Below, in pieces: positions 63,122 to 64,000 of a stretch of DNA of 64,000 bases; within the stretch, counting starts at the first letter, position 1, and every line of letters begins with the position of its first letter. The notes under the pieces are model-generated. The model saw nothing but the letters and a program-made list of their open reading frames with translations, did no database searches and was not told the DNA's origin. Origin of the DNA: Virgibacillus natechei (GTDB lineage: Bacteria > Bacillota > Bacilli > Bacillales > Amphibacillaceae); assembly GCF_026013645.1 (NCBI RefSeq), contig NZ_CP110224.1, positions 372,001 through 436,000 on the forward strand, written 5' to 3'. The position numbers were made by a program, and so were the translations under genes.

Positions 63122-64000
63122 GATTTGAAATAGAACCCATGAATAGAATTGCGTCCGTTTCATCATCCGTGATGGTTATGAAAAATGGGCGATTGACTTC
63201 CATATGAAATGGCTCGTCGATGGGCGCTGAGGTTATCTCCATTTCTACAGATGTAGCTGCAGCCGCTTCTGTTCCTTCTTCATTAACATCAATAAATGTT
63301 TTTTGTTTTACCTGGCTAATCCATAAAGGGTCATCTTCTTCGATCATTTTCGGAAAATTTGCATCTTCATCAAATGCTGACTCCATCCCAAGTTTCTCTA
63401 ACGTTTCATTCAATATGGTCTCGTATTCTAGTTGGAATTTAGGTAGCATAATGGTGCCTTCTTTTGTATCGAACTGGGAGCTCCATGCCGTCCAGTTTTC
63501 CTCCGTGAGCATTGCCTTGAATTCATCTACACTGGAATTCTCCCTTGGAAGGAACACGTTCATACTCATCTCTTCATCACCATAAGGAAGAGTCACTGCT
63601 TGAAAGCTTTCATTTTCCATATAAGCTAAATCTTCGCTTTGTGTCATGAGCGGGACATCTTTTGTTGTGCCGTCGTCCAAATGAAAAGTTCGTTCCTCAG
63701 TCTTATTCTCATCAAATGCATACGTCCAGTCGCCCTTAAAGTAAATAGCGTTGATGAGTATGGCTACTAAGTCAGGATTTAGAGGAGAATCTACAATGTT
63801 GTCAATTTTATCGTTTGTCATATCTGTAACCCAATCATTTATTCTCTCAGCAGACTCATTATCGGTTATATCAATTTCATGAATTTCTGCATTAAAATAG
63901 TCTTTATTATTTTGAGCGAATTCGTCTTGAAAATGAAAAAAATCGTTTAGCCAAATCGAGTTGGCAACATGCAGTTGAAAGTGGTCAGAATCTCTATGAA
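63105..64000 (-). CDS. Serpin-family protease inhibitor (5' end outside window)
   Basis: Suicide inhibitor of serine or cysteine proteases. The open frame continues past an internal Met at 63821 to the window edge. The upstream part reads LHVANSIWLNDFF, then ERINDWVTDMTNDKI, both standard serpin strand/helix motifs, so the true start lies beyond 64000. Later motifs: LINAIYFKGDWTYAF, TVTLPYGDEEMSM-like strand, KQKTFIDVNEEGTEAAAAT (hinge of the reactive-centre loop) and NRPFFITITDDETDAILFMG. The loop keeps the small-residue hinge of inhibitory serpins. Confidence 0.94.
   Translation of the reverse strand, partial: HRDSDHFQLHVANSIWLNDFFHFQDEFAQNNKDYFNAEIHEIDITDNESAERINDWVTDMTNDKIDNIVDSPLNPDLVAILINAIYFKGDWTYAFDENKTEERTFHLDDGTTKDVPLMTQSEDLAYMENESFQAVTLPYGDEEMSMNVFLPRENSSVDEFKAMLTEENWTAWSSQFDTKEGTIMLPKFQLEYETILNETLEKLGMESAFDEDANFPKMIEEDDPLWISQVKQKTFIDVNEEGTEAAAATSVEMEITSAPIDEPFHMEVNRPFFITITDDETDAILFMGSISNPMQTP

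Noticed and set aside
1..64000. CRISPR arrays, rRNA, tRNA, prophage
   Set aside because: No regularly spaced direct repeats, cloverleaf-like genes or phage structural genes were recognised on reading; the repeats present are dispersed, not spacer-separated.

Overview
The window looks like chromosome from a Bacillaceae member of the Bacillota, probably a halotolerant Virgibacillus/Oceanobacillus-type organism. The reasons are strong Shine-Dalgarno sites, frequent GTG and TTG starts, a B. subtilis-type Fnr with a C-terminal cysteine cluster, CsoR/CopA/CopZ, YjgC/YjgD-type formate dehydrogenase genes, flotillin, and several families of short hairpin repeats. The genus is inference. No rRNA, tRNA, CRISPR or phage genes were seen.

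Layout. 1-9 kb: release factor 3 (minus strand), a SulP transporter with a universal stress protein, the csoR-copA-copZ copper operon, an FMN reductase and a small orphan ORF. 9.5-17.3 kb: a respiratory nitrate reductase operon (narGHJI) preceded by a hemerythrin-like gene and two small unknown genes. 17.4-20.8 kb: a frameshifted menA-like prenyltransferase gene, small unknown genes and the Fe-S repair protein Ric/ScdA. 20.9-24.8 kb: a NarK-type transporter fused to a PAS domain, a putative di-haem cytochrome b and a TPR protein. 25.4-29.5 kb: a small metal chaperone, an atypical P1B-ATPase, a flavodoxin and a Crp/Fnr regulator. 30-34.5 kb: formate dehydrogenase, a DUF1641 protein and FdhD. 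35.2-43.5 kb: molybdenum cofactor genes (moaA-moeB-moeA-moaE-moaD-mobB, mobA-moaB) with modAB, and fnr between them on the other strand. 43.7-52.9 kb: an S66 peptidase, a zinc-protease-like lipoprotein, a complete IS4-family element, moaC, csaA, a vWA lipoprotein, a MATE exporter and a luciferase-like oxidoreductase. 54-59.9 kb: cydABDC. 60-64 kb: flotillin, an aminotransferase and a serpin cut by the window end.

How it fits together. Most of the window is a programme for low oxygen: nitrate and formate respiration, cofactor and molybdate supply, cytochrome bd, and nitric-oxide damage repair. Its wiring can be read in the DNA. Four promoters carry a TGTGA-N6-TCACA-type box (nar, ric, the cytochrome b/TPR pair, moaA). 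Three others carry a different box, TTGAY-N4-RTCAA (small membrane operon, chaperone/P-ATPase operon, flavodoxin). In all seven the box centre lies 29.5 bp before the -10 hexamer, as expected for activation from -41.5. The window encodes two Crp/Fnr regulators whose recognition helices match these two half-sites.

A second theme is repeats. Five long inverted-repeat units contain exchangeable hairpin modules whose stems differ between copies by paired, compensating changes. A separate tandem-hairpin element forms the leader just upstream of both narK and cydA.
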